From: Adiantum capillus-veneris
Taxonomy: Eukaryota; Streptophyta; Polypodiopsida; Polypodiales; Pteridaceae
NCBI GenBank assembly: GCA_014529385.2
Contig: CM043966.1
Span: forward strand, 111,178,468-111,242,467
Reading direction: 5' to 3'
DNA length: 64,000 nucleotides
Shown here in pieces: positions 33,508 to 44,049 of this stretch. The notes beneath the pieces were generated by a model that did not search any database, had not been told where the DNA came from, and saw only the letters and a program-made list of their open reading frames with translations. The translations under genes and the position numbers were made by a program. Each line of letters opens with the position of its first letter. Positions within the stretch are counted from its first letter, which is position 1.

Positions 33508-35599
33508 TTATCGTGTACATGTGTTGAGGTGAGGCGGATTGTGTGTTTAGGTGAATGCTATTTTGTGTGAGTATGTTAGTCGTTAGTAATCACTAGAAAG
33601 TTAATGTTACATTTACAATGGGTAGAGTGAGTTGATTTGATGAAGGAAGAGGGGTGAATTAAAAGAGAATCATTGAGATGGTGAAACTTTGAAGAAGATT
33701 GAACTCACCCTTGTGTAGATTGTAGAAAAAATGACCGTTGGTCTTCTTCTTCTTCTTCGCGTCTTTACGCCGCCGCCACGGTTGATCACCACGATGAAAA
33801 GAGGATTTGTTGATGAAAAATCCTCAATTTGCAGAAGTTATCATGGTTAAGATGCTGAATTTTAGATATTTTTAGGAGAGGTAAATGAAATTGTAACATA
33901 GAAGCAATAGAGAGAGACATGGAGAGGGTGTATGTATGTAGAGGTTCATAAAAGAACTATAGGGATGAGAGAGAAGGGTAATGGTGAAGAGGGTGGGAGA
34001 AGCCATGGAAATTCCAGGTTTGAGTGAGGGAAGGAGAGGGAGGGATGTGTAAGAGTGAGTAGGTGTGTGGAAGGGTGAGAGAAGACTAAGGGCTACTTGT
34101 GAGAAAAGTGGGCAGACTGTGGTCCACTCAAAAAATCATAGCTCACCGCTGGTAGCTCTAAAAATCATGAAAAAATTTGAGGTGATTATTCAGAGTGTGG
34201 GCTACATTTTCTCTTTTGACCACTGCTCCAAATTCGGAGTGGAGATAGGTGCCAAAATTCTCACCAAAAAGCTTGTTTTTTATGCCTGCAAAAGTCTTTT
34301 AGTGGCCCCCTCCTTTGTTGAATTTGTACAATGCATCCAAGAGTGAGCCCCTCCTTTGTCATATTATAATACAAAGCATTCAAGTTGCCCTTGACCCATG
34401 CATGGAGGAGGATTATTGGTGAAATAAGAAATATATACATGGTGGGACTAGTGTATGGACTATTCATGGACTTTAGCTCAATGAGCACATGGTGTTAGAA
34501 TAATGAGTAAAAATAATAATAAACATATGGAGGAGTTATGGATATGGAAAGATATTGGAATCATATGATATGGTCCCTCTTTGAATTATTTTGGGTGAAA
34601 GAGGAAAAGGTATGCAAGTAAATAATATAATAAACGTGACCAATGAGTAGAAATCAATTTTTTGTTTTCACGAGGGTGAGGGTGAAAATGTGGGAGTGAT
34701 TTGTATAAAGAAAAAATATGAGGTTAGAGTATGTACATATTAGCAAAAAATATAATTATGGTGTAAGAGGATGAAAGAAGGTGTACATAGGTTTAATAAA
34801 ACACACACCTAAGTAGAAATATTTAAATAAAATACCAAAATAATTATAAAAAATCTCTATATCTAGGCCATATATAAAATGAAATATTTACACACAAAGA
34901 GGCCATAATATACTTTTATTTTTTTATTTTTTTATTTTTTTGGCTCAACTAGCCCAGTGACTAGCTAGCTGAGGGTTTTTAAGAAGATATGGGAAAAGCC
35001 CCTTAACTCACACACGCCTATGTACAGTGAAATGGTAGGGATAGCCATAGAGTTTGGGTGAATTTGGTAGGGTGAAGTAACTTACTATGGAAATTATGGA
35101 GAGCCGAAAAACGGCTATCAACACTAATCAATGATTCATTCTCTCTCACTATACCTCTCTCTTACCTCTTATGATTGCCTATGATGCTTAGAGTAACTAG
35201 ATCTTAATTAATTAGTGGATAATCCCTCTCTAATCTTGTGTGATTTCCCTCTTTTGCTTATGTGTGCATGAAGGTTTGATTGGTGCTCGATAGATCTATG
35301 TGTGTGTCCTTGCGATTAGTGTGTTGCATGATAGAATTAGTGTTGTGTGTGTCTTGCAATCGTAGTGTGTGTGATTGGGTTGAATAGAGGTGAGGAGAAA
35401 TGGATATGGAGATTGCCCTTCATTGCGGCTTAGCTCCTCCATAGGCTGAAAAGCTCACCTCGTAGAGTTAACCGTTTGTGTTTCCACAATTAGCTCACTA
35501 ACTGTGTGAGGGTTTCCATGCCCTGGCTAGGTAGCTCATCCCTCCGGATTGATAATTTTGTTGGTCATTGGAGCTATTGCAACGATGGGACCCCCAAAA
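32014..35599 (+). repeat. 3' LTR of element L, split by a nested insertion
   Basis: 32014-32454 aligns with the first half of the 5' LTR and 35121-35599 with the second half, around the sequence GATTAACACT/ACAATGATTC. Together they give ~920 bp, matching the 913-bp 5' LTR. Confidence 0.9.
32455..35120 (-). mobile_element. Probable solo LTR (2.67 kb) nested in the 3' LTR
   Basis: On the minus strand it begins TGATAGCCG and ends CCGCCACA, that is TG...CA. It is flanked by ACAC at 32451-32454 and 35121-35124; AACACT also reads on both sides if the ends are shifted by one. A minus-strand TATA box (TATAAATAG at 33295-33303) supports LTR identity. No protein domain was found inside. A (GA)n run lies near 33485-33507. 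Other classes cannot be excluded: the right end also has a small hairpin, AGCCG-AAAAA-CGGCT, followed by CTAA, which recalls a Helitron end, but the left end does not fit that. Confidence 0.6.
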
Positions 35600-37705
35600 T
35601 CATCTTAAGATTGTCACATGAATGACTTGGCCCTTTTGGTGATGTAAAAGTTTCTGGCTTCCATGTTCTAGTTGGCTTTGAAGTGGAAGCTTTAAGACTA
35701 CAAACGGATGGATTTGGGTCACATGAACTATGTAGAGATTTCTTTGGTATCCATAGCTTGGAGTAGCCTTGATAATAGCCTTGAGATTGAAGTAGATCTT
35801 TTGATACTACATAACTCCTCCATTGCATTGATTCTAATCGTTTGGCATGTAGAAGGACTAGAAGATGAGCATTGTTGCGGTTTCGATCTTTTGGGATCCA
35901 CATCTGCTCGGTGCTTGAACTTTGCCTCGAATGAGGGATCATGGACTTAGTATTTTTGCATTGTTTATTGATACCTTGTTTATTCTAGAGAGAATGTTTG
36001 TATAGTCCTTTAGTCTTTATTTGGAGTTTCCTTTTTGAAGAATGAAGCTTTGAAAGCATAGGGTATTCAGTGGCAGCATTACCAGTCCATTGTTGTTGCC
36101 TTGATTCTCCTATGTCTTTCCTTTTGGTTTCCGACCCTTGATCCGCTACTAGCTGTTGGATACTTTGTGTAATTTTTTCTTTGTCTTTGTCACCAACTCC
36201 ACCTTTGGCAAGATTGCCTCTATGAAAGTCTTCTGCATCATCTTGTCTTCTTGTATCGGAGCTTTCTTGTTGCTTTTGCTCTGCATCGGCATGCAAGCTA
36301 GTACTTGACTTCTTAGGAGGATAACTATTTAACCTTGGACTAAGCTGTGAAGGTTCTTGTTTTCTTATTGATTCTTTTAAACTTGCGGTATGATCTTGTT
36401 GGTTGTGGGTGTTGCCCAGTGTAATTGGTTTTGCAATCATACAAGATTGTGTATCTTTTTTAATAGGGGCAGTTGTTAGCATTAGATCTTCCCTTTTGAG
36501 TTCGCTCTCACTGAGCTAACACTGGAGGTGATCACGGTATCTAGTGTTGAATGGTTATAAAGATTTCCACTCTCATGATGGTTCATTCTTGCATTCTTCT
36601 CTTGAAAATATAGGACCTAGGATCTAATGAGATCCATTGTTTTTTGTGGAAACATTTTTCGTTTGGGTGGGGACCAAGGAGGTGACTTTGCCTTAGGTAG
36701 CATTGTCGAGCTATGTTTCTTCCTATCACTAGCCTCATATGCCCTAGATTTAATGCGATTGTCTTTCAATTGACAATCTTTGATAAGCTGGTCAATCCCA
36801 CAAGTAGTGCAAGTTCTAAGCAATGGCAATTCCCTTTCTCGTATGGTACTCATGCCTACAAGGCATGGCATGGGCATGGCACACTTCTCTCATCTATATG
36901 CTTATGCTTAAAATATGATGCATCAAGAGCATTGCTTGCATCAAATTTTGCATAATATGGCATATATTCATTTCTCTCATAGTCCTTGTATGTGTACATG
37001 TACATGAGAAGTTTTCTCTCATAGTCCTTGTATGTGTACGTGAGAAGTTTTACATGAAGATACTTGTGGACAATTGGAGATTTTGGCATCTCACGCTGAT
37101 TGCCACTCGTGTCATTTGCAAAATAAAGAAGTTAAAAAATATTTCCTTTTCCATCATCATACAAAGAAAGATTTTTTTTCCCAGATCTATGTGGTAGAAG
37201 TTGGAACTTGTCTACAAGAATGTATTCTTGTGATTGACCTTGTCCATTGACTAAAGATGTGTGTAGTACTTTTTGGGTCAAAGGCTCTTTCATATCCTGA
37301 GAAACAACACTTGTGGTTTTTTTACTTCTTTGGGTCTAGTTGGAATTTCCATGAAATGAAATCCCATTGGACTTTCTTCACTTTTTGGACCTTCAATAGC
37401 ATATGGAGTTGGCAGGAGATCCTTGGGACCAAATCCAGGTGGTATTTGATTATGTTCCTCTTCCTAGGCTCTTCTATATCATGCCAAGGGTGTAGCGGCA
37501 ACATCTTATACACATTTCCACACACATCAATGTAGGTTTTTAGCCCAGTCGACTTGACGTTCCACTCTAGGTTCTTCAAGAGGTTCATAGATTTATCAAC
37601 CCTTTTGATCAAATAGAAGACTCTATTTTGCTCATTCTCATATTTGTAATAGCTAGGTGGATAGCTCATGGTAAGCTTTAAGGCTTGTTGACCTATGTTA
37701 GACAT
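35600..37705 (-). pseudogene. Element M coding region: same YxDxxG protein, minus strand
   Basis: Read from 37705 down, the frames are 37705-37322, 37089-36856, 36877-36617, 36482-35985 and 35942-35600. Motifs in order: TYIDVCGNVYKM (near 37530), LYDDGKGNIF (near 37165), SPIVHKYLHVKLLTYTYKDY (near 37070-37010), SPPWSPPKRKMFPQKTMDLI (near 36670-36620), a hydrophilic linker, then MWIPKDR and LWIPKKS (35905-35720). Order and several motifs match 24.2-30.1 kb in element L. The C-terminal end is cut at 35604 by element L and resumes at 15062. A CTTCGIDQLIKDC segment near 36800 may be a zinc knuckle. Function unknown. Confidence 0.6.
36965..37055. repeat. Short internal tandem duplication (YTYKDYER)
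   Basis: CTCTCATAGTCCTTGTATG occurs twice, near 36975 and 37017, duplicating the peptide YTYKDYER on the minus strand. Confidence 0.75.
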
Positions 37706-37937
37706 AGATGCTCACTAATGAGGAGTGTGTTAGATATCTAGCATACTCTCAGCGCTTTCATGCATATGGGTCCGCTAGTGCGGGCCCTTCAAATCTTCCA
37801 TCACCTCTTCCATAAAACCCACCATCTCACTTGCCATCACTCCATCGCACACTTGTGGTTACACCACCATGTGCGCATATAACACCTTCATCTCTAAGCA
37901 GGTAAATTTTTCATCGCTTGAAGAGATCTAAACGAGT
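37706..37937. other. Short gap between element M and the chromovirus LTR
   Basis: Unique sequence with no gene; possibly the 5' leader of element M. It ends in ACGAG, the likely target duplicate of the following element. Confidence 0.4.
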
Positions 37938-38230
37938 GTGAGGGCCATACAGACTCGACCCTACTCACCTCCCTCAGTCTTCTAGACTGCTCCAGGGAAT
38001 GATGTAGACCTATCTGCAGGTATCCCTCCCACTTGGGACCGACACCCAGACAGGACTCTGAACTATCTCAAATGCCAACCCTAGGGGGTAAATCCCATCA
38101 ATTTGATGACTCTATCCGCTTATCATAATTTAATATGTCCTTGGCATCTGTCAGTCACCCACACCCAAAATCGTGGTCCTTAGTCTTGATTCTCTTCATC
38201 TTTAACTTGAGGATCTGCTCTTGCTTTCTT

Positions 38231-38535
38231 GTTCTCCCTTGGTTCATGGAGATAAACCCTTTCTCCTGAGAATAAAGCACAACAGTTATTGCTTTCCCCT
38301 AAGAAGAGGGATCTTGTAATCCTACCTTCTTTGTTGTTCTCCCTTGGTTCATGGCGATAACCCCTTTTTCCTGACAAATAGGCATGGTAGTTATCTCTTT
38401 TCCCTAAGAAGTGGGAACTTGTAATCCTACCTGCTTTGTTGTTCTCCCTTGGTTCATGGCGATAACCCTTTTTTCCTGACAAACAGGCATGGTAGGTATC
38501 TCTTTAAGAAGAGGGATCTTGTAATCCTACCTGGT
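38231..38535. repeat. Three 105-bp tandem units inside the left LTR
   Basis: Units begin GTTCTCCCTTGGTTCATGG at 38231, 38336 and 38441 and end GTAATCCTACCTG. The matching place in the right LTR (57302-57510) has two units, so unit number changed after insertion. Confidence 0.92.
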
Positions 38536-39929
38536 CTTGCTCGTTCCCGCTTACCCGTTTTTATCACGCATATTCCTAGTGTTTAACATAAAAAAATTAT
38601 TCAACATCCAGCCATCTGACCCTCCGGATCCGCCCACCCAACGAACCATTTCATGCAAATCCCTTCCCGAGGTAGTACTTAACTACTACAAAATCAGGAA
38701 GATAGTCTATCATACATCGTCAGACAACAAGCAGCATACAATCTGTTGCATACCCTCGTTCAGGGAGATTCATCTGGTTATTTCTACCTTATCTTTATTT
38801 GGAAACTTTTAATTCATTTCTTTACCTTTATCTACTACAACTAGCTAGTAACTAGTTTCCTAACTAATCATGCAGCATGTCTAGTTTCAACCAATTCATC
38901 TCGGCTTACTCAGGACCAAGATAATTGGTTACAAGCCATCAAAATGGCAGCACCTTCATAATATTTCCTAGAATTAAGTGTTTGGGAAAGGCTCATCAAG
39001 TAATTTAATCATTCCTTCGTAAGCATTTTATTTTGAGAGGTATAGCACAATCTGGTGACAGATCCACAGGATAGTTCCTATATTCCTAGCCTTTTCAGTT
39101 CCTTTTTACGCAACCAAATTGAACAAATTTCCTTAGTTCAATTCACCTCATCCTCCCTGAGTATGAACTTCTCATCCACCTATTGGAATTAGGCCATACC
39201 CGGATCATGGTCGTTTTCCAATAAGAAACCGCGGATACTTCACCGGCCAGGCAAAATAAAAAAAAACCCATTCATCCCTTATTCCTCTAGCATGAATGAC
39301 CTAGGTATAACAGGATTGCTAGTTACTCTGTCCTAGCCGAAAAGGGCCAATATCCGTCAAGGTTCCCAAAAGAATCCTCTCACTGGGCAGACCTTTCAAT
39401 CAAATTGACCCTAAGAAGATCCATCTTGGTTTCCGATCATTTGCAGACAATCTTCAAAACTCCTAGCTAAATCTATGTTTTGCAATGGGCTATCCCTATC
39501 ACCTATGAAGATTCCTTTTTTACTCCTAGTTGGTAATTTTGAGGTTCATTCATTTATCAACCTTAATTCCTACTTTCATTGATTATCTACTAGCCATGTT
39601 TATTTAGAAAATACAAGCGCGTTTTTACCATAGGCAATTGGTGGTTAATGCCTCTTTGGAAATTCCAACATTTTAAGTTCAATCCCCATTTTGTATGATT
39701 CCCAGGTTTTTCAATCCTTTGCTATCCATGGGGCATCTCCATGGAAGCTTGCAGAGTTTTCGGTGCAAAACAACATGGAGATCAATTCCGTGAAGTTATC
39801 CCCTATCTCCCCCATCTCGCATTTGCAAACAAACTTAAAATTGACAAACTTAGAAATGCTTTTCAATACCAAAATTTGAACTACTTCTATCGAGCTTAGA
39901 CAACTACTCTTTTCTTATGGTGTCTATCT

Positions 39930-40880
39930 TTCCATTTAGGAAGCTAGAGGGTCGTCCTATAATTTATGAGTCTTCGAGCTTTCCATAAAAGCTCGCTTTG
40001 AGAGATAAAATGGGCATCTAAAGATTTCTATTAAAGCTTGGAAGAGAGGATGACAACCATACATTCTTCCTACCATAAAGAGACATGCAAACCCTAAGCT
40101 TGATTACCATAATGAGACTAAACCTTTCTCTCTTTAATCAGACAAGGTTTCCATGGAAGCTTAACCCTAATCACACACAAAGTCACCATGGAAGCTAAAC
40201 CCTAAATTGCAATCTTGTCTTTCAAAGATTTTTGTAAGTGCAAATTTACCATCAAAGCTTAGCTTAACGATGCAAATCTACCTTTGAAGCTTAGCTTAAT
40301 GATGCATAGATACTCTTAGCTTTTAACCCTAATTGCGAGGTTACCATTAAAGCTTAAACCTAAAATACAAGGTAGTCACTAAAGCTTACACCTAAGTGTA
40401 AAGTTACAATTAAAGCTTATCTTAAGAGTACAAATCTACCTTTGAGAGCTTAACTTAGTGATGCATAACTACCATTAATACTTAACCCTAATTCCAAGGT
40501 TACCATTAAAGCTTAAACCTAAAATACAAGGTAGTCACTAAAGCTTAAACCTAAAATACAAGGTAGTCACTAAAGCTTACACCTAAGTGCAAAGTTGTCA
40601 TTAAAGCTTAGCTTAAGGATGCAAATCTACCATTGAAGCTTAACTTAATGATGCATAACTACCGTTAATACTTAACCCTAATTCCAAAGTTACCATTAAA
40701 GCTTAAACCTAAAATACAAGGTAGTCAGTAAAGCTTACACCTAAGTGCAAAGTTACCATTAAAGCTTGGCTTAAGGATGCAAATATACCTTCGAATCTTA
40801 ACTTAATGATGAATAGATATTCTTAGCACTTAATCCTAATTTCGAAGTTACCATTAAAGCTTAGACCTAATATGATGCAC
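39930..40880. repeat. AAGCTT-rich degenerate array in the left LTR
   Basis: About 25 copies of a ~30-45-bp unit around TACCATTAAAGCTTA, grouped into a higher-order unit of ~130 bp (AAAATACAAGGTAGTCACTA, then TACACCTAAGTGCAAAG, then GATGCAAATCTACC). Each unit carries a HindIII word. The same array is at 58925-59940 in the other LTR. Confidence 0.88.
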
Positions 40881-41204
40881 ATAAACCTTCCTAGTATTAA
40901 AACATATGGTTTAGGTTAATTAATCTTGCTAGAAGTGAAGATTACCTCCTCTAAACAAGAGGAAAGTGGGGTTGAAGTCCTTCTTGAAGAGATGTGAGGC
41001 TCAAGGAAGAAGGAAAGGGACTTAGGATGAAGAGGAAGGAGACAGGAGCTTTTTCACAAAACCTTTAATGGTTTGGCCTTCAGGAGAGTGAGAGAGCAAG
41101 AGCAAGGCTTAATGGAAACCTTGATTTACTTATGCATAATCTTGAGCATGGCAAGTTTGCAAGTAGCTTAGCAATGTGTGTAAAATTACAAAGGAGAGGG
41201 GGTG

Positions 41205-41212
41205 CTTATATA
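41205..41212 (-). promoter_or_regulatory. TATA box of the long LTR (minus)
   Basis: Minus strand TATATAAG. The right LTR has the mutated form TGTATAAG at about 60261-60268, so the copy that would drive the element is the weaker one. Confidence 0.5.
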
Positions 41213-41394
41213 GGAAATGGTGTGGGTAGAATACAATGTATATACAGAGGGGGGGGTGGTTGGCCCCAACCTAAATGCAAGTTAGAGAGAGAATGAGTGG
41301 AAAGTTACAACTTTTGACTCATTTAAGAATTTTACTCTAAATTGAATTCTTGAATCAAAGAATTTTATTTCAATTTGAATTCTTCTAAATTCCT

Positions 41395-41645
41395 ATTGGA
41401 CCCCAATTCTCTTCTCAATTCGTAGTGGAACCCAATTCTCTTCTCAATTCCTATTGGACCCCAATTCTCTTCTTAATTCCTATTGGATCCCAATTGTTAT
41501 TGGACCCCAATTTCCTCTGAATTCCTATTGGACCCCGATTCTCTTCTCAATTCCTATTGGACCCCATTTTTCTTATCAATTCTTATCGGACCCGAATTCT
41601 CTTCTCAATTCCTATTGGACCCCAATTTCTTCTCAAATCCTATCT
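41395..41645. repeat. ~30-bp minisatellite (CCTATTGGACCCCAATTCTC)
   Basis: About eight imperfect units that encode the artificial peptide NSYWTP. The right LTR has about five units at 60440-60600. Confidence 0.88.
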
Positions 41646-41923
41646 CTTAACTTTATCTTCCAATCAAGTTAGTCCTTTTTTCTGCCAGTCCTCGATCTAG
41701 ATCAGTTCCCACGCGGCTTTTGATGAAGAAGTATAAAAATAATCTTAATCTTTTTGGAGAAATATAGGGATGACGTAATTTCTTATCCGGAATATCCTTG
41801 TCTTTTCATTCTGGAGTAAGTCTCGTTGTCCGCATGACTTCTTTGTCGGTCTTGCTTTTTCTAAAATATTTTCTAAGCTGAAAAAGTTTTGAGTGGCTCT
41901 AGGGTTTAGGGAGGGACCTTACA

Positions 41924-41937
41924 AACTCCCCAACAAA
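41924..41937 (-). other. Polypurine tract (chromovirus-like element)
   Basis: Minus strand GTTGGGGAGTT directly before the LTR end TGTAAGGTCCC. Confidence 0.65.
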
Positions 41938-42790
41938 AGGAAAGAGCTCTCCTTAGCTCAGGACATGCTTTAGAGAGTAGACAGACTCAATATTTGGTCA
42001 ACTTATGATTGAAGATGGTCAATAACTTTAGGGTATTTAAATTAAAGGACAATGAATCTGGTATGGACCTTGAATAATACACTTCTCTTTCATTTTTAGT
42101 GCTGACTCAAAAGTCTTGATCATAAAGAAGTCTCAATGACTCGGGGTTACTTTAATTACTGAATGTGATCTTACTCAACCAGGTACTTTTCTTTGGTGTG
42201 AGCGGATTGTGTTTCTCTTGTGAGTTCTGAAGATCATTTCTTCGCTTTGCTCTCTATCTAACCTCAATACGCTTTGTAAAAATCTTACCATTCCTACATA
42301 GACTTTAACTTTTTTCGTTTTGAGCGTTGACTCATTTCTCTATTGATATCATCCAACTGATACCATGTTCTTGACAATTAAGGATTTCATACAGATCTTT
42401 GAATTAATCTTGCAATATCTCCTTGTCCCTTGTGTACCCAATTTATTTCTTCCATCATTATTTCTCTTATGTCTATAGCTTACTGCCTCATTTTTCACTC
42501 GGTAATCAGATATTTCACGTATCATAACAATTAGACTTGGAAAACACCATAGCCGATTTGAATCTCAAAAGAGTTGATTGATTAGAGATGCTTGAATTCC
42601 ATAAATATGACAATTGATTACATTCGCATAAAAATTACATCAAAATTGCCATCGATATCTTGAAGAATAATTATAAGTTGTTTTGAAGAACCAACCAAAA
42701 ATAGAATCAAAGTTTTGGACAAAAGGGAGATATTGATTTGATTCCAAAAGATGAATTACATGGGCTCTTCCTCCAAAACTTGGAAAAAGG
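41938..42790. other. No recognisable gene (41938-42790)
   Basis: AT-rich 3' untranslated part of the chromovirus-like element, between the chromodomain-like tail and the polypurine tract. Confidence 0.5.
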
Positions 42791-42799
42791 GTAATTAGC

Positions 42800-43845
42800 T
42801 TGTCCTAATCTTTCCAGGAAGCATCTTCAACCGGATAGCCCTTCCACTTGATTTGTACTTCTCGAAATGGTTTGTGCCGCAATTGCTTCTCTTTAGTTTT
42901 CAAAACTTGTTCTGGGTCCATTTGAAATTCTTCATGATTGACGAGAATGGTGTCATCATGATTCAAAACATATAGAGGGTCAGCAACACATTTCTTAAGG
43001 AGGCTGACATGAAAAACATTATGAATGCACATGTGAGGTAGTAAGGCTAACTCATAGGCTTTTTCTCCTATCTTTCTAAGGATCCCAAAAGGTCCACAAT
43101 ATCTGAATCCAAGCTTATGGAATTTCCCTAGCTTTAAGGAGCTGCGTTTGGATTTGACTTTGAGGAGAACTTGTTTGCCTTCGCTAAAGCTTCTAGTGGA
43201 GCGATGAAGATCAGTGTAGCTCTTTTGCCTATCACTAGCTCTCTAGCTCTCTTCAGGTTGTCTCTAATGACTAGAAGTTGATGATCCATCTCTTCCAGGG
43301 TAGACTTAGCGGCGGCCGTAGGAACATGAAGAGCTGGGTCAGCTAATCGAAGAGGGACTAAACATTCCTGACCATACAAGGCTTTAAAGGGTGACATTTT
43401 GAGGCTGCGATGGTGAGAAGAGTTATAAGAAAAATCAACTAGGGAAAGAAACTTGATCCATTGCTGGGGCTGCTGGTTGCAGTATGCTCGAAGCATACCT
43501 TCAATGACTTGACTCCCTCACTCAGTTTGACCATGAATCTCCGGATGATATGCTGAGCCGGATGATATGATTCAATTGGGTACCCAGAGATCTATACATG
43601 GCTTTCCAAAACTTAGAAGTAAATTTGACATCCCGATCTCTGATGATTCTTGCAGGGATTCCATGTAATATTACTACCTCTTTGACAAATACTTGGGCTA
43701 TGTCGATGGCGGTGGCTGTCTGCTTGACTACAATTAGATGAGCCACCTTAGTGAGCTTATCTACTATGACAAAAATAGAATCATAGTTTCCAGTTGTCTT
43801 TGGAAGACTTGTAACAAATTCCATACTCAGACATTCCCACTTCAT
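42800..43845 (-). pseudogene. Chromovirus integrase core, C-terminus and chromodomain-like tail
   Basis: Frame 43845-43522 has the integrase core: KWECLSMEFVTSLPKT, then FVIVDKLTKVAH and IIRDRDVKFTSKFWK. The third catalytic region reads AYHPEIHGQTE near 43540 (normally HPQTDGQTE), with a stop and frameshift. Frame 43496-43134 continues (MLRAYCNQQPQQW, then DFSYNSSHHRSLKMSPFKAL). Near 43110 KLGFRYCGPFGIL and, in frame 43032-42805, NVFHVSLLKK and VQIKWKGYPVEDASWKD form the C-terminus and chromodomain-like end. The domain normally directs cDNA insertion. Several frameshifts make it dead. Confidence 0.9.
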
Positions 43846-44049
43846 CTGAGGAATAACTAGGGGGCGAATCTTTCCAGGTAGTAAAGAAAACCATATGCTA
43901 AGGTATACTCAGTTAAGTGTTCCCTCGGGTTCTGAGCTTGAATCTCCTGTAGAAGAGGTCTAAAATAGGGATCTACCTGAATTTCTTGTTGAACTTCCTC
44001 GGGTAAAGAAGAGCTAAGGAGTGAATTAGTCAGGGTTGATGAGGACATG
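43846..44049 (-). pseudogene. RNase H-integrase linker with the integrase zinc finger deleted
   Basis: The frame reads LPEEVQQEIQVDPYFRPLL then AYGFLYYLERFAP, the region that precedes the HHCC finger in chromoviruses. It passes straight into LVIPQMKWECLSMEF, the start of the integrase core. The finger (~50 residues) is missing. The join lies at I-P-Q, a tripeptide commonly found on both sides of the finger, so a short-homology deletion is likely. Confidence 0.7.

Larger units (their letters stand above)
15058..35604 (+). mobile_element. Very large LTR retrotransposon with TSD TCATC (element L)
   Basis: The 5' LTR is 15063-15975. The 3' LTR is 32014-35599 and is itself interrupted. The 5-bp duplication TCATC lies at 15058-15062 and 35600-35604. 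A tRNA-Asp-like primer site follows the 5' LTR and a purine tract precedes the 3' LTR. The internal region is 16 kb. It holds a GT-rich leader, CT arrays, a LINE, an A-rich tract, an unrecognised repetitive coding region with two protease-like segments, and a tandem repeat. No reverse transcriptase or integrase of its own was found, so it looks non-autonomous. Confidence 0.85.
37938..41923 (-). repeat. 3' LTR (minus orientation) of the chromovirus-like element
   Basis: 3986 bp, very long for a plant LTR. It contains three kinds of internal tandem repeats: 105-bp units, an AAGCTT-rich array, and a ~30-bp CCTATTGGACCCCAATTCTC array. The TATA box TATATAAG on the minus strand is at 41205-41212. 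Open frames inside it come from the repeats and are not genes. Confidence 0.88.

Noticed and set aside
35100-35130. Helitron 3' end (hairpin AGCCG-AAAAA-CGGCT then CTAA)
   Set aside because: The left border has no TC start after A, and ACAC repeats with TG...CA ends fit a solo LTR better.
39930-40880. AACCCTAA words suggesting interstitial telomeric repeats
   Set aside because: They occur about once per higher-order unit of the AAGCTT array inside an LTR, not as tandem TTTAGGG-type repeats.
41454-41672. A repeat protein with NSYWTP units
   Set aside because: It is the translation of the ~30-bp LTR minisatellite; the other LTR has a different unit number and frame.
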